Origin: Funiculus sociatus GB2-C1
GTDB lineage: Bacteria > Cyanobacteriota > Cyanobacteriia > Cyanobacteriales > FACHB-T130
Reading direction: 5' to 3'
DNA: 64,000 nucleotides
Assembly (NCBI RefSeq): GCF_039962115.1
Contig: NZ_JAMPKJ010000021.1
Coordinates: forward strand, 1-64,000
Positions within the stretch are counted from its first letter, which is position 1; every line of letters begins with the position of its first letter. The notes beneath the pieces were generated by a model. It saw only the letters and a program-made list of their open reading frames with translations, did no database searches and was not told where the DNA came from. Positions 34,558 through 43,703 of the stretch are shown one piece after another. The position numbers and the translations under genes are program-made.

Positions 34558-35913
34558 ATGCTGGAATTATTTGGCTCTGGATTGGTTACTTTGTGGCTGA
34601 ATATGGCTGGGTTGAAAACAACTGGAGTCGATACTGCCCAACTAATGGCGTGGCGGGGCGTTCCTTTGTTTGCCCTGAGCAGCGCAACCGATCCCGCAGC
34701 TGAAATCGCTATGCGGCAATACTTGAAGGGCTTGTCAGCTAAAGGAGCTGTAACAGCTTCTCAGGGGGTGTGGCTTCAGTCTGGGGCGGTGACGCTGGCA
34801 AATCACCAAGGGACTATTCCCATCCCTGCGGCTTCGTTGACTAAGATTGCTACTTCTGTAGCTGCTTTAGAAACTTGGGGGCCAGCTCATCAGTTTGAAA
34901 CTTTGATCGGTGCCACGGGGCCAATTAAAAATGGGGTGTTGCAGGGAGATTTGGTGATTACTGGTAGTGGCGATCCGTTCTTTGTTTGGGAGGAAGCGAT
35001 CGCTGTTGGGAATGCCTTAAATAAGCGCGGTATCCGCCAAGTTAACGGCAATTTGGTGATTGTGGGTAATTTCTACATGAATTACCAATCTAACCCCGTC
35101 TTGGCTGGTCAAATGCTAAAAGCAGCATTTAACCCCCGCTCTTGGCCCAGAGATGCCCAATATCTCTACAACTTAATGCCGTCAGGAACGCCAAAGCCTC
35201 AAATAGCGATCGCTGGTGGTGTGAAAGTGCTAACTCCCCCAAGCCCCGTTAGTCAGGTAAATTTTGGCGGATTCCCGAAACAAATCTTATTGTTGCGCCA
35301 CCACTCAATGTCTCTGGGTCACATCCTTAAGGAGATGAACATCTACAGCAACAACGAGATGGCAGAGATGCTTTCCAATTCCCTCGGCGGCGCATCAGTT
35401 GTAGCCCAGTTGGGAGCTAAATCTGCGGGGGTTCCCCAGCAGGAAATTCAACTTATAAATGGTTCCGGGCTGGGAGTTGAAAATCGCATCTCTCCCCGTG
35501 CTGTTTGTGGGATGCTGATGGCAATGGAGCGCTATCTACAACCCCACAATTTAACCGTTGCCGACTTATTCCCCGTAGCGGGACGCGATCGCCGGGGAAC
35601 GATGGCATATCGCAAACTTCCACCAGGCACAATTATCAAAACTGGCACCCTGCGAGAAGTTAGTGCCTTAGCTGGAGTAGTTCCAACACGCGATCGCGGG
35701 CCCGTTTGGTTTGCCATCATCAACAAAGGCGGCAACGTCGATAACTTCCGCACCCAACAAGACATCATCGTGCAAAAGCTTGTCAAGCAGTGGGGAATGG
35801 CACCCACCTTACCCGTTGCCCTCGCCCCCAGCCCCGGCACCTCTGATGCCCCCAAGCACCTCGGAGAACCTACCCGTAACGAAATTATCTCCGGTGTCCA
35901 GGTGCAATTTTGA
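34558..35913 (+). CDS. dacB: D-alanyl-D-alanine carboxypeptidase (PBP4 family)
   Basis: A peptidase S13 penicillin-binding protein of 451 residues acting on peptidoglycan stem peptides in the periplasm. The three active-site motifs are present: SxxK in PAASLTKIATS, SxN in IYSNNEMAEML and KTG in IIKTGTLREVSA. The large insertion typical of S13 between motifs 1 and 2 is reduced. The N-terminal hydrophobic stretch LFGSGLVTLWLNMAGL is probably the export signal. It converges on lptC across an STRR hairpin. Confidence 0.92.
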   Translation: MLELFGSGLVTLWLNMAGLKTTGVDTAQLMAWRGVPLFALSSATDPAAEIAMRQYLKGLSAKGAVTASQGVWLQSGAVTLANHQGTIPIPAASLTKIATSVAALETWGPAHQFETLIGATGPIKNGVLQGDLVITGSGDPFFVWEEAIAVGNALNKRGIRQVNGNLVIVGNFYMNYQSNPVLAGQMLKAAFNPRSWPRDAQYLYNLMPSGTPKPQIAIAGGVKVLTPPSPVSQVNFGGFPKQILLLRHHSMSLGHILKEMNIYSNNEMAEMLSNSLGGASVVAQLGAKSAGVPQQEIQLINGSGLGVENRISPRAVCGMLMAMERYLQPHNLTVADLFPVAGRDRRGTMAYRKLPPGTIIKTGTLREVSALAGVVPTRDRGPVWFAIINKGGNVDNFRTQQDIIVQKLVKQWGMAPTLPVALAPSPGTSDAPKHLGEPTRNEIISGVQVQF

Positions 35914-35915
35914 TT

Positions 35916-35973
35916 CGCTAATGGCTAATGGCTAATTGTCTGCTCTTCCCAATTAGCCATTAGCCACTAACTA
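35916..35973. repeat. STRR hairpin between dacB and lptC
   Basis: TGGCTAATGGCTAATT (35922-35937) is perfectly complementary to 35951-35966 with a 13-base loop. Built of TAATGGC heptamers. It lies between convergent genes, and its right flank supplies the lptC stop codon (35971-35973). Confidence 0.85.
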
Positions 35974-37134
35974 AGGAATAATTTCCGTCACCACTCTGCC
36001 GCCGCTGTTAGCACCACCGCCGCCAGTAACGACAACCGTCTGATCCTGTAACCTCCCGGCAGCTTGCGGGCCTGTCAAGTGCAGCGGCGGATTAACTTGT
36101 TTATAAGTCACATTACCTACAGCATCAAATTCCTCAGTAGAAATATTCCAACTCACCCGATCGGCTTGAAGTTGGGATTGATTTCGAGTACCAACGCCTC
36201 TGACATTTCCACTTAGACGAGCAACTTTTCCCTTCAAATCTACCTGACCCTGATTTCCGGTCAGCGTCACTTGCTGCTGCCGATGGAAAACCTTTAATGG
36301 TTCGTTTGACGTTACCATTTCCGTCGTTAAATCCCAGGTGACAGAATTACCAGCTATTTGCATCGGCGGTTCCAAGGAATTTATCTGGACATTCTGCTTC
36401 AGCGTTGCCGTCTTTGTGTTCAGGTTTACCTGACCACTGTTGCCGAAAGCTTGGTCTGTCACAGTTTGACCTTTGTAGCGATTAATTTGGAGTGGGCGAT
36501 CGCCTATAACCATCTTTTGAGGAATCTGCCAAATCAAGTGTTCCGTTCTCACTTGTAATACTGGGTCTTTCGAGGTTCCCACAACCTGACCGATTAATTC
36601 CAGTTGCTGCGATCGACTAAAATATCTTCCTTCCTTAGCCGTAGCATCCAGCTGTTTATGAGTTCCTACCAAATTGTCACGAACTATTAACAGGTCTTCC
36701 TTGGGTCTCCACTCTAATTGATCTCCCTTCAGCACCGCACCATTACGCGGATCGGTAGCTACAATTTGACCATTGAGAAATACTTTTTTTCCATCCTCCT
36801 GAATTTCTCCACTCTTTGCCTTGATCTGCAAAACCAGTTTCCCATCCTGAAACAAATCGCCTGTTGGATTCTGAATGCGGGCAGTTTTCTTATCTTTGGT
36901 GTAAACCGCGTTCTTCGCCTGCACTTTCCACAGGGGTCGTCCCTGCTCATCCGCCTGATCTAAAGTTACATCGTTAAATACCAAACTCCCCTCGAAATCT
37001 GTCACCGAGGAAGTATCTTTCTGTAACTTTTTTTCTGCACGTTTTTGCGGATTACAACCAACCAATAAAACTGGTAAAAGGCAAAACGCAAAAGGCAAAA
37101 GAAATAGTTTTTTACTAACTTGTAAGTTTTTCAT
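35971..37134 (-). CDS. lptC: LptC-family lipopolysaccharide export protein
   Basis: A 387-residue protein of the LptC/OstA-like periplasmic type. A signal peptide with lipobox (VLLVGC) is followed by repeated beta-strand units (VKARNAVYTKDKK-like, GEIQEDGKKVFLNGQIVATD, LKGDQLEWRP ...), as in jelly-roll lipid bridge proteins. It would help move lipopolysaccharide to the outer membrane. The frame is open to 37299, but that part overlaps the NYN gene; ATG 37134 gives a proper signal peptide. Part of the signal (LLPFAFCLLP) is encoded by an STRR. Confidence 0.87.
   Translation of the reverse strand: MKNLQVSKKLFLLPFAFCLLPVLLVGCNPQKRAEKKLQKDTSSVTDFEGSLVFNDVTLDQADEQGRPLWKVQAKNAVYTKDKKTARIQNPTGDLFQDGKLVLQIKAKSGEIQEDGKKVFLNGQIVATDPRNGAVLKGDQLEWRPKEDLLIVRDNLVGTHKQLDATAKEGRYFSRSQQLELIGQVVGTSKDPVLQVRTEHLIWQIPQKMVIGDRPLQINRYKGQTVTDQAFGNSGQVNLNTKTATLKQNVQINSLEPPMQIAGNSVTWDLTTEMVTSNEPLKVFHRQQQVTLTGNQGQVDLKGKVARLSGNVRGVGTRNQSQLQADRVSWNISTEEFDAVGNVTYKQVNPPLHLTGPQAAGRLQDQTVVVTGGGGANSGGRVVTEIIP
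37076..37102. repeat. STRR inside the LptC signal peptide
   Basis: Tandem AAAAGGC-type heptamers lie in frame and encode the hydrophobic LLPFAFCLLP segment on the minus strand. Confidence 0.75.
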
Positions 37135-37174
37135 TCCTTCTGCCTTTATATCAATTATTTTTTTGTTTTTGAGC

Positions 37175-37783
37175 TTACCTTTCTTCCTGATCGTCCATAA
37201 ACCCGATCCCAGAAAGCGGACGGTAAGTGTAGTTTTGTCGGGGCGTTTTTTGGATATCTTCTTTGATACCATCGAGGTCAATGTAACGGTCTGACACATT
37301 GATCAAACTGTCACTGGTCATTGAACGCAGACTCACAACCTCGACCCGAACACCCCGATAACTAACAGCATCAACCGCGTAAGCCAGATCGCCATCCCCA
37401 CTCACGAGAACCGCTGTATCGTAAGACCCCACTAAAGCCATCATATCAACTGCGATTTCCACATCTAGATTGGCTTTCTTAGAGCCATCAGGCAGCTGTA
37501 CCAAGTCTTTAGCAATGACGCGATACCCATTGCGACGCATCCAAAGCAGAAAGCCTTGTTGCTTTTCATTGGTGCGGTCAACACCAGTGTAGAAAAAAGA
37601 GCGCAGCAGCCGAGATCCTGCGGTTAATCGGCACAGCAGCTTCGTGTAGTCAATTTCAATTCCCAGCTGCAACGCTGCATAAAACAGATTTGATCCATCA
37701 ATAAAAATGGCAACCCGACCCCGATTTTCTAAAACTTGTTCCGGCGTGAATACGGAATCATTACTGGTGAAATTATTCAACAT
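37175..37783 (-). CDS. NYN domain protein, LabA-like
   Basis: A 202-residue PIN-fold (NYN) putative RNase. The acidic metal site is visible as RVAIFIDGSNLFYAA (first Asp), KANLDVEIAVDMMALV (Asp) and VLVSGDGDLAYAVDAV (two Asp). Members include LabA, linked to circadian output in Synechococcus, but most are uncharacterised. Same orientation as lptC, 40 bases upstream of its start. Confidence 0.87.
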   Translation of the reverse strand: MLNNFTSNDSVFTPEQVLENRGRVAIFIDGSNLFYAALQLGIEIDYTKLLCRLTAGSRLLRSFFYTGVDRTNEKQQGFLLWMRRNGYRVIAKDLVQLPDGSKKANLDVEIAVDMMALVGSYDTAVLVSGDGDLAYAVDAVSYRGVRVEVVSLRSMTSDSLINVSDRYIDLDGIKEDIQKTPRQNYTYRPLSGIGFMDDQEER

Positions 37784-37815
37784 GATTGTTATGCCTCGGT
37801 TTTTTATGAAAAAAG

Positions 37816-37899
37816 TAATTAGCTGTCAGTTGTCATTTGTCATTAGTTAAGCTACAAAAGACAAAAGACAGCAGAAAAAAACTAACAGCTAGTAGCTAA
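37816..37899. repeat. STRR block at the end of metG
   Basis: Heptamer-like TTAGCTG-TCAGTTG-TCATTTG-TCATTAG units, an A-rich centre (ACAAAAG twice) and an inverted counterpart AACTAACAGCTAGTAGCTA. The metG stop TAG (37896-37898) is the last unit. Confidence 0.8.
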
Positions 37900-39503
37900 G
37901 ACGAAACAGCTTGGTGTTGTTCCAGTCTGGCGAAGACTGGTTTAGCTTCCCCCAACTTCTGTCTTGGAGTTAGTGTTCCCCAAGCGCTATGAGTAACGAA
38001 CGGTTCTGTAACATCTGTTAACGATTTGTTGTTAAAGTCAATTGAAAAGCCTAGCTGTTGGTAGATGTCGTTGCTGATGTTGGGAATAATTGGGGAAAGT
38101 AGATAAGCTGCCAGTCTAACAGATTCAAGAACAGCATACAGCACTTGTTCTACTGCCTGCTGTTGTCCCTGCTTGTATAACTTCCAGGGAGCCTGCTCAT
38201 CAATAAATTTATTACAGGCTCGAATCAAAGTGAAGATGGCTTCACTTGCTTGGCTGAAAGCCAAGGATTCATAAGCTTGAGTAACTTTGTCACCTAGAAC
38301 AGAGCCAATCGCTTTGAGCTGATTGTCAGAGGGAATGTCTTCTCCTAAGCAATTGGGAACCTCGTTGTTACAATATTTTTTGAACATGTTTAAGGTTCGG
38401 TTAAGTAAGTTTCCCAAGTCGTTTGCTAAGTCTGCATTCAGGGTATTGATAAACCGGGTTTCATTAAAATCTCCGTCTTGTCCAAATTCAATCTCCTTGA
38501 GAAAGTAGTAACGAATAGCGTCAGCGCTGTAACGGTTTACTAAATCGACCGGATCGACAGTATTACCCAGAGTTTTACTAATCTTCCGCCCGTCTTTGGT
38601 GAGAAAGCCATGCCCAAACACCCGGCCGGGTAGAGGCAAACCAGCTGACATTAACATTGCCGGCCAATAAACTGTATGAAACCGCAGAATGTCTTTACCA
38701 ATCAGGTGCATATTAATCGGCCACCACTTGGATAAAGCATTCTCTAGCGTCGGTTCCATATCAGGATCGAGCAATGCTGTTATATAACCAACCAAGGCAT
38801 CAAACCAGACATAGATGGTGTGGCTGGTATCGACTGGTACTGGAAAACCCCAGTCTAAATTTACTCGCGAGATAGAGAAATCTTGAAGTCCTTGGCTGAC
38901 AAAGTTCAAAACTTCGTTGCGGCGGCTTTCTGGCTGGATAAAATCTGGTTGCTTTTGATAAAGTTCTTCCAGCTGGCTTTGGTACTTGGAGAGTCGAAAG
39001 AAGTAGTTCTGTTCGTCTCGCCACTCGGCTTCTTTGTTTGGATGCAGAGGGCAACGGTGTCCTTCTAAGAGGTCACGTTCTTCTTTGAATTCCTCGCAAG
39101 CAACGCAGTACCAACCTTTTTGTTGACCAAGGTAGATGTCACCTTTCTCCCAGACTCGCTGGAAAAATTCTTTGACTATCGCTTGATGGCGGGAATCTGT
39201 AGTGCGGATAAATCGGTCGTACTTGATGTGAAGCTTTTGCCAAAGTGTATTGAAAGTATCAGCAATTTTGTCGCAGTGAGCTTGCGGGGCAAGTCCATTA
39301 GTTTCTGCTGTCCGCTGAATTTTCTGTCCATGCTCATCCGTGCCTGTAATCAATAACACAGATTTGCCGCGTAGTCTCTCAAACCGAGCCACGACATCGG
39401 CAGCTATGGTTGTATACGCACTACCAATATGGGGTACGTCGTTCACATAATACAGCGGTGTGGTAATAGCAAATGTGCTTTTACTTGTATCGTTAACACT
39501 CAT
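37896..39503 (-). CDS. metG: Methionyl-tRNA synthetase
   Basis: A class I aminoacyl-tRNA synthetase of 535 residues. The HIGH motif is present as NDVPHIGSAYTT and KMSKS as DGRKISKTLGN. A zinc-knuckle region is in CVACEEFKEERDLLEGHRC. No C-terminal tRNA-binding EMAP-like domain is seen, so it is the short monomer-type enzyme. ATG 39503 is preferred; TTG 39518 only extends the frame. The stop codon comes from an STRR unit. Confidence 0.97.
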   Translation of the reverse strand: MSVNDTSKSTFAITTPLYYVNDVPHIGSAYTTIAADVVARFERLRGKSVLLITGTDEHGQKIQRTAETNGLAPQAHCDKIADTFNTLWQKLHIKYDRFIRTTDSRHQAIVKEFFQRVWEKGDIYLGQQKGWYCVACEEFKEERDLLEGHRCPLHPNKEAEWRDEQNYFFRLSKYQSQLEELYQKQPDFIQPESRRNEVLNFVSQGLQDFSISRVNLDWGFPVPVDTSHTIYVWFDALVGYITALLDPDMEPTLENALSKWWPINMHLIGKDILRFHTVYWPAMLMSAGLPLPGRVFGHGFLTKDGRKISKTLGNTVDPVDLVNRYSADAIRYYFLKEIEFGQDGDFNETRFINTLNADLANDLGNLLNRTLNMFKKYCNNEVPNCLGEDIPSDNQLKAIGSVLGDKVTQAYESLAFSQASEAIFTLIRACNKFIDEQAPWKLYKQGQQQAVEQVLYAVLESVRLAAYLLSPIIPNISNDIYQQLGFSIDFNNKSLTDVTEPFVTHSAWGTLTPRQKLGEAKPVFARLEQHQAVSS

Positions 39504-39938
39504 AGATATAAAAAACAACTAGATTATTTGCTTTCGATCATATCCAAGGGTACGGTCATTTTGGATTTTTTCGTTACCTTTTCTAGATGTTTTTAAGTAA
39601 ATTTAGTTAAGTAAGTATAAATTCATACCATTGATAGTTGATGAGTTGCCCAGAATACTTAAACATTGTTGACTGGAAAGTTCTGCCTTAAGAGATTCGT
39701 AAACCCCAGGAAAATAAGGTTAATAATTGTATTAAGAAAAGTTAATGAGTTGGCGTTGGGAAAGTAAGGGTTGAGTGCTAAGTGTTGGAAGACGGCAGTG
39801 CCGTACCCTGACTGAGCGAGGAAAATGCCTCTAGCCTAAGCACAGCAAGTCTTGCCTGTTAAAGGCGATCGCATCCATCCCTTTTACTATCCGCTAGACT
39901 CTTCCTTGCGCCTGTTGATTATTGCTTACATTTAAAGA
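39504..39938. other. Intergenic region metG-acyltransferase
   Basis: A 435-base gap between divergent genes, AT-rich, with one HIP1-like site near 39867 and an imperfect palindrome ACGGCAGTGCCGT at about 39793. I see no gene, RNA or clear promoter. Confidence 0.5.
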
Positions 39939-40661
39939 ATGTCTTCAGATAGCCCATTACAAATTTCTCAATTTCTGCTCTCGACTCTCTCGACGCGGAT
40001 GTATGTATACCATGAGGATCGGGTTCCTCATGACTGTCCTGTACTGGTCGTGAGCAATCACCGCAGTGTTATCGATGCACCCCTACTGATGGGGGCGATC
40101 AAACGTCCGATTCGCTTTGCCTGCCATCACTATATGGGGCAAGTGCCTGTGATGCGGGAGATTGTTAATCAGTTGGGGTGTTTTCCTTTAGAAGCCCCTG
40201 AACATCGGCAGAAAGGTTTTTTTGAGAAGGCGATTCAACTGTTGCAGCATCGTCAGGTGGTTGGGGTGTTTCCAGAGGGAGCTAAACCGATGGTGCAGGT
40301 GACACCGCCTAATAAAATGGGGGATTTCCAACGGGGATTTGCTCATCTGGCAATACGAGCGCCTGTGCAGAATTTAGCCGTTTTGCCAGTGGCGATCGCA
40401 TCCTTGGAAGAAACCACCAATTCAGCGGTGCCACTGCGTTTGTTAAGTTTCTTTGACCCTTCAGAGCCGCTTTTCGACGGCCCCGGCTGGCACCCGATGG
40501 TTATTTATCGTCGGGCTAATGTTTTAATTGGTCGTCCGCGTTGGATTTCTCCCCAAATGCGGGAACAATATCAAGGAAAGCAGGCAAAATCAGTTGTGGC
40601 TGATCTGTCTGATTACTGTCATCAGGAAATTGCTGATCTACTGCGTCAGGGTTGTTATTAG
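39939..40661 (+). CDS. PlsC-like acyltransferase
   Basis: A 240-residue acyltransferase of the lysophosphatidate type. Motif I is VVSNHRSVIDAPLL (HX4D), then HHYMGQVPVMREIVNQLGC, and motif III is GVFPEGAKPM. The C-terminal part (VLIGRPRWI) fits the family. It is followed 126 bases later by an alpha/beta hydrolase similar to the N-terminal half of plant phytyl ester synthase, whose C-terminal half is an acyltransferase. Substrate could be a lysolipid, diacylglycerol or phytol; not decidable here. Confidence 0.83.
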   Translation: MSSDSPLQISQFLLSTLSTRMYVYHEDRVPHDCPVLVVSNHRSVIDAPLLMGAIKRPIRFACHHYMGQVPVMREIVNQLGCFPLEAPEHRQKGFFEKAIQLLQHRQVVGVFPEGAKPMVQVTPPNKMGDFQRGFAHLAIRAPVQNLAVLPVAIASLEETTNSAVPLRLLSFFDPSEPLFDGPGWHPMVIYRRANVLIGRPRWISPQMREQYQGKQAKSVVADLSDYCHQEIADLLRQGCY

Positions 40662-40787
40662 TGGAAGAGGGTGGGAGTTGTCCCATAGAATGAGGATAAA
40701 TACCTACCAGATTGGCTATTCAACAAGCGAGCAATCAGCAACTGATTCTAATTTTTCACAAGTTGTTTTTTAAACGGACGTTAAAAA

Positions 40788-41603
40788 ATGCCAGAAATTA
40801 AAAGCCGTCCTTGTTTCCTTACCCCCAGCCGGATGAATCCAGACCACCCACTGTTTGTGTTCCTTCCAGGTATGGATGGTACAGGTCAGCTGCTGCGATC
40901 GCAAACGACTGGATTAGAATCAGGCTTTGATATCCGCTGTTTGGCGATCCCCGCCGATGATTTGACCAGCTGGGAAGAACTCACAGAGCAGGTAGTGGCT
41001 CTGGTGGAAGCAGAAGTAAAAAAACAACCAAATCGGTCAGTTTACCTGTGCGGCGAGTCATTTGGTGGCTGCTTAGCGATGAAAGTGGCACTGCGATCGC
41101 CTAAACTGTTTGACCGGATGATTCTGGTTAACCCAGCTTCTTCTCTTAATCAAAGACCGTGGCTGCGATTGGGATCGCAACTAACTCACTTGGTGCCAGA
41201 ATTAATTTATCGTTTGGGAGCAGTTTGGCTGTTGCCGTTTTTGGCTCATTTGGAAAGAATTTTACCAAGCGATCGCCAAGCGCTTCTAGATGCCGTCCGG
41301 TCAGTACCGCCGAAAACTATTGTTTGGCGAATTTCCTTAGTGAGAGACTTTCACATGGAGGAAAGCAAGCTGCGTAGCCTCGACTTACCTGTACTGGCGA
41401 TCGCTGGTGGCGCAGACCGCCTGTTGCCTTCTGTAGCTGAGGCTCAACATTTAGCTTCCGTCCTACCCAACGCCAAAATGCTTGTCTTGCCTCGTTGCGG
41501 TCACGCCTGCCTTTTGGAAGCAGATGTCAACCTCTACGAAATTATGAAAGCGGAAAATTTCTTAGAAAGTCGGGAAAAAAATCTCGCGAATATTTCATCC
41601 TAA
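40788..41603 (+). CDS. Alpha/beta hydrolase, phytyl ester synthase N-half-like
   Basis: A 271-residue alpha/beta hydrolase. The start FVFLPGMDGTGQLLRSQT and the nucleophile elbow YLCGESFGGCLAMKVALR (Ser in GESFGG), followed by LVNPASS, closely resemble the hydrolase half of plant phytyl ester synthase-type proteins (LPGMDGTG, GDSFGGCLA, LVNPAT). The catalytic Asp is likely in AGGADRLLPS and the His in PRCGHACLLE. It would cleave ester or thioester bonds of lipids. No signal peptide. The neighbouring gene upstream is an acyltransferase. Confidence 0.85.
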   Translation: MPEIKSRPCFLTPSRMNPDHPLFVFLPGMDGTGQLLRSQTTGLESGFDIRCLAIPADDLTSWEELTEQVVALVEAEVKKQPNRSVYLCGESFGGCLAMKVALRSPKLFDRMILVNPASSLNQRPWLRLGSQLTHLVPELIYRLGAVWLLPFLAHLERILPSDRQALLDAVRSVPPKTIVWRISLVRDFHMEESKLRSLDLPVLAIAGGADRLLPSVAEAQHLASVLPNAKMLVLPRCGHACLLEADVNLYEIMKAENFLESREKNLANISS

Positions 41604-41685
41604 CTTTCTGAGAATATGTGTTCAATAGCTTGAGAAGTTGAGAAGCGATCGCTTCTCAACCAAAGCAAAAATCAGGCATCAGTCC

Positions 41686-42552
41686 TTAACGGAAATTATT
41701 GGGATTCAGCCGAGGGTTGGATCGTGCGGGTATTCCTCGTCTCAACTGGGTGCCAGTACCGCCGTCAGATGGATCTAAGAAAGGTCGCAGGTTAATATTT
41801 TGGGATGGACGATTTCGGGAATTGCCGCCCAGGGAAGACAAACCCAGGTTTAATAAGTCGCTGAGCATCTGAGCATCCCTACCGCCGACAAAAGTATTCA
41901 CGCCTTGAGTTACCTGTCCGCTGTCGGCGACGCTAATGTTTTGGAAGACGCGATCGCGTGTCTGTTGTGGATCTTGTCCCGGCGGTACTGTCAGCACAAT
42001 TCGACAATCTGGGTTTTTCTGAGTGGTGATACAAACAACGTTGTAGTTGTTTTCCACAGATGCCTGCATCTCTTGCAAACCATCAGGTCTATAAGATTCT
42101 AACCTGCGGCTAATTTCGTTACAGCGTCGCTCTGATGTCCAGCCACCGCCTAAAGGACTGGGAGTTGCCCAAGCATAAGATTGACTTGGTTGGCTCTTGG
42201 GATGGTACATCACCGTATACTGACCGCTCATAACCTGACAGGTAAATCGCGACTCGTTGGCAGTTTTGCTATCTGATTCCGCATCCGGTTGGGTTGTGGT
42301 AGACTCTTTACTCTCAGGCTTGGTTTCTACCTCAACATCCCCAGGCGATGTCTTCTTTTGGTCTTCTACATCTGGTAGTTGCGCTTGAATCAGAGAACCA
42401 GCATTGGCTTCACCGCTACTCAGTAGGATTGTTACGCCAACGGATAAAGCCACACTTTGAAAAACTGAAGACCCAAGCACGAAAGCCAACTTACACAGCC
42501 GTGGTGACATATCAACCCTCTTAGGAAGTTTCTTGACTATTGTCAGCATCAT
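41686..42552 (-). CDS. COP23 domain protein
   Basis: A 288-residue exported protein of the circadian-oscillating-protein (COP23) family. N-terminal hydrophobic segment (residues about 25-45) for export or anchoring; an acidic Thr/Glu-rich linker; then the COP23 domain (FTCQVMSGQYTVMYHPKS ... RCNEISRRLESYR ... VVCITTQKNPDCRIVLTVPPG) with its conserved cysteines. A Gly/Asn/Arg-rich tail follows. Function of the family is unknown. Confidence 0.85.
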   Translation of the reverse strand: MMLTIVKKLPKRVDMSPRLCKLAFVLGSSVFQSVALSVGVTILLSSGEANAGSLIQAQLPDVEDQKKTSPGDVEVETKPESKESTTTQPDAESDSKTANESRFTCQVMSGQYTVMYHPKSQPSQSYAWATPSPLGGGWTSERRCNEISRRLESYRPDGLQEMQASVENNYNVVCITTQKNPDCRIVLTVPPGQDPQQTRDRVFQNISVADSGQVTQGVNTFVGGRDAQMLSDLLNLGLSSLGGNSRNRPSQNINLRPFLDPSDGGTGTQLRRGIPARSNPRLNPNNFR

Positions 42553-42756
42553 TTAAAAAATGAGCTGTTTTCACAAATCTTTATAAATGGACATTTGTAG
42601 CGTATACTACGAGGGTGCGACTATAACCTCTATGCCCTGAAAGAAATCCGGGCAAGCGGTAATTGTCTACGGTGTCCCCTAAATACCAATGACGGGAAAA
42701 ACCGCTCTAAAGTTCCCGCGCAGTCCTTAAATAGAAGATAAAAGGAGAAAAAACCA

Positions 42757-43641
42757 ATGTCGGAGGCACAAAAGCCGCTGACAGTTCCACGCGAATACTT
42801 GGAACCGCCAGGAGAGTTCAATCCAACGCTACTCATGTTTTTATCATCCGTAGCGATGCTAGTAGTTTCAAACTTCGGTTACTGGCTGTGGGAGTGGCCT
42901 CACTGGTGTTGTTTTACCACTAATACACTTGCCCTGCACATGGCAGGAACGGTGATTCACGATGCCTGCCACAATTCTGCCCATCGTAACCGGGTAGTGA
43001 ATGCCATCATGGGACATGGCAGTGCGCTGATGTTAGTCTTTGCCTTCCCGGTGTTTACGCGGGTACATTTGCAGCATCATGCTCATGTGAATGACCCGGA
43101 AAACGACCCTGATCATTACGTTTCTACGGGAGGGCCCCTGTGGTTAATTCCGGTACGCTTTTTGTACCACGAGATATTTTTCTTTCAACGGCAGCTGTGG
43201 CGCAAACATGAACTTTGGGAATGGTTTTTAAGCCGCTTGTTTGTCGGGTCTATTTTCTATATCTCAATTCAGTATCACTTTTTAGGCTACATTCTGAATT
43301 TTTGGTTCATACCGGCTGCCGTGGTGGGATTGGCGCTAGGATTGTTTTTTGATTATCTACCGCATCGTCCGCATCAAGAGCGCGATCGCTGGAAAAATGC
43401 CAGAGTTTACCCCAATTCAGTTCTCAACGTGCTGATTATGGGGCAGAACTACCATCTAATTCATCATTTGTGGCCTGCTATCCCCTGGTACAACTACCAG
43501 AACGCTTATTACGCCACCAAGCCACTGTTAGACGAAAAAGGCTGTCATCAATCCCTAGGACTGCTGCAAGGAAAAGATTTCCGGAGCTTCCTATACGACG
43601 TTTTTTTGGGTATCCGCTTTCACAAAAAAAGTGTTAGCTAA
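42757..43641 (+). CDS. crtR: Beta-carotene hydroxylase CrtR
   Basis: A membrane di-iron oxygenase of the fatty-acid desaturase type that hydroxylates beta-carotene rings to zeaxanthin and related xanthophylls. Its 294 residues carry the His boxes HDACHNSAH, HLQHHAH and HHLWP, with hydrophobic spans between. The last codon and stop merge into an STRR (GTTAGCTAATGGGG). Convergent with aroH. Confidence 0.95.
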   Translation: MSEAQKPLTVPREYLEPPGEFNPTLLMFLSSVAMLVVSNFGYWLWEWPHWCCFTTNTLALHMAGTVIHDACHNSAHRNRVVNAIMGHGSALMLVFAFPVFTRVHLQHHAHVNDPENDPDHYVSTGGPLWLIPVRFLYHEIFFFQRQLWRKHELWEWFLSRLFVGSIFYISIQYHFLGYILNFWFIPAAVVGLALGLFFDYLPHRPHQERDRWKNARVYPNSVLNVLIMGQNYHLIHHLWPAIPWYNYQNAYYATKPLLDEKGCHQSLGLLQGKDFRSFLYDVFLGIRFHKKSVS

Positions 43642-43703
43642 TGGGGATTGGGGATTGGGAAAAATATTTTCCTATTCACCAATTACCAATTACCAATTAC
43701 TAA
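43639..43703. repeat. STRR block between crtR and aroH
   Basis: GGGGATT units from 43643 and TTACCAA units from 43674. It includes the crtR stop (43639-43641) and the last five codons plus stop of aroH. Confidence 0.85.

Noticed and set aside
37135-37299. Longer N-terminus for LptC
   Set aside because: It overlaps the NYN gene and would bury the signal peptide inside the protein.
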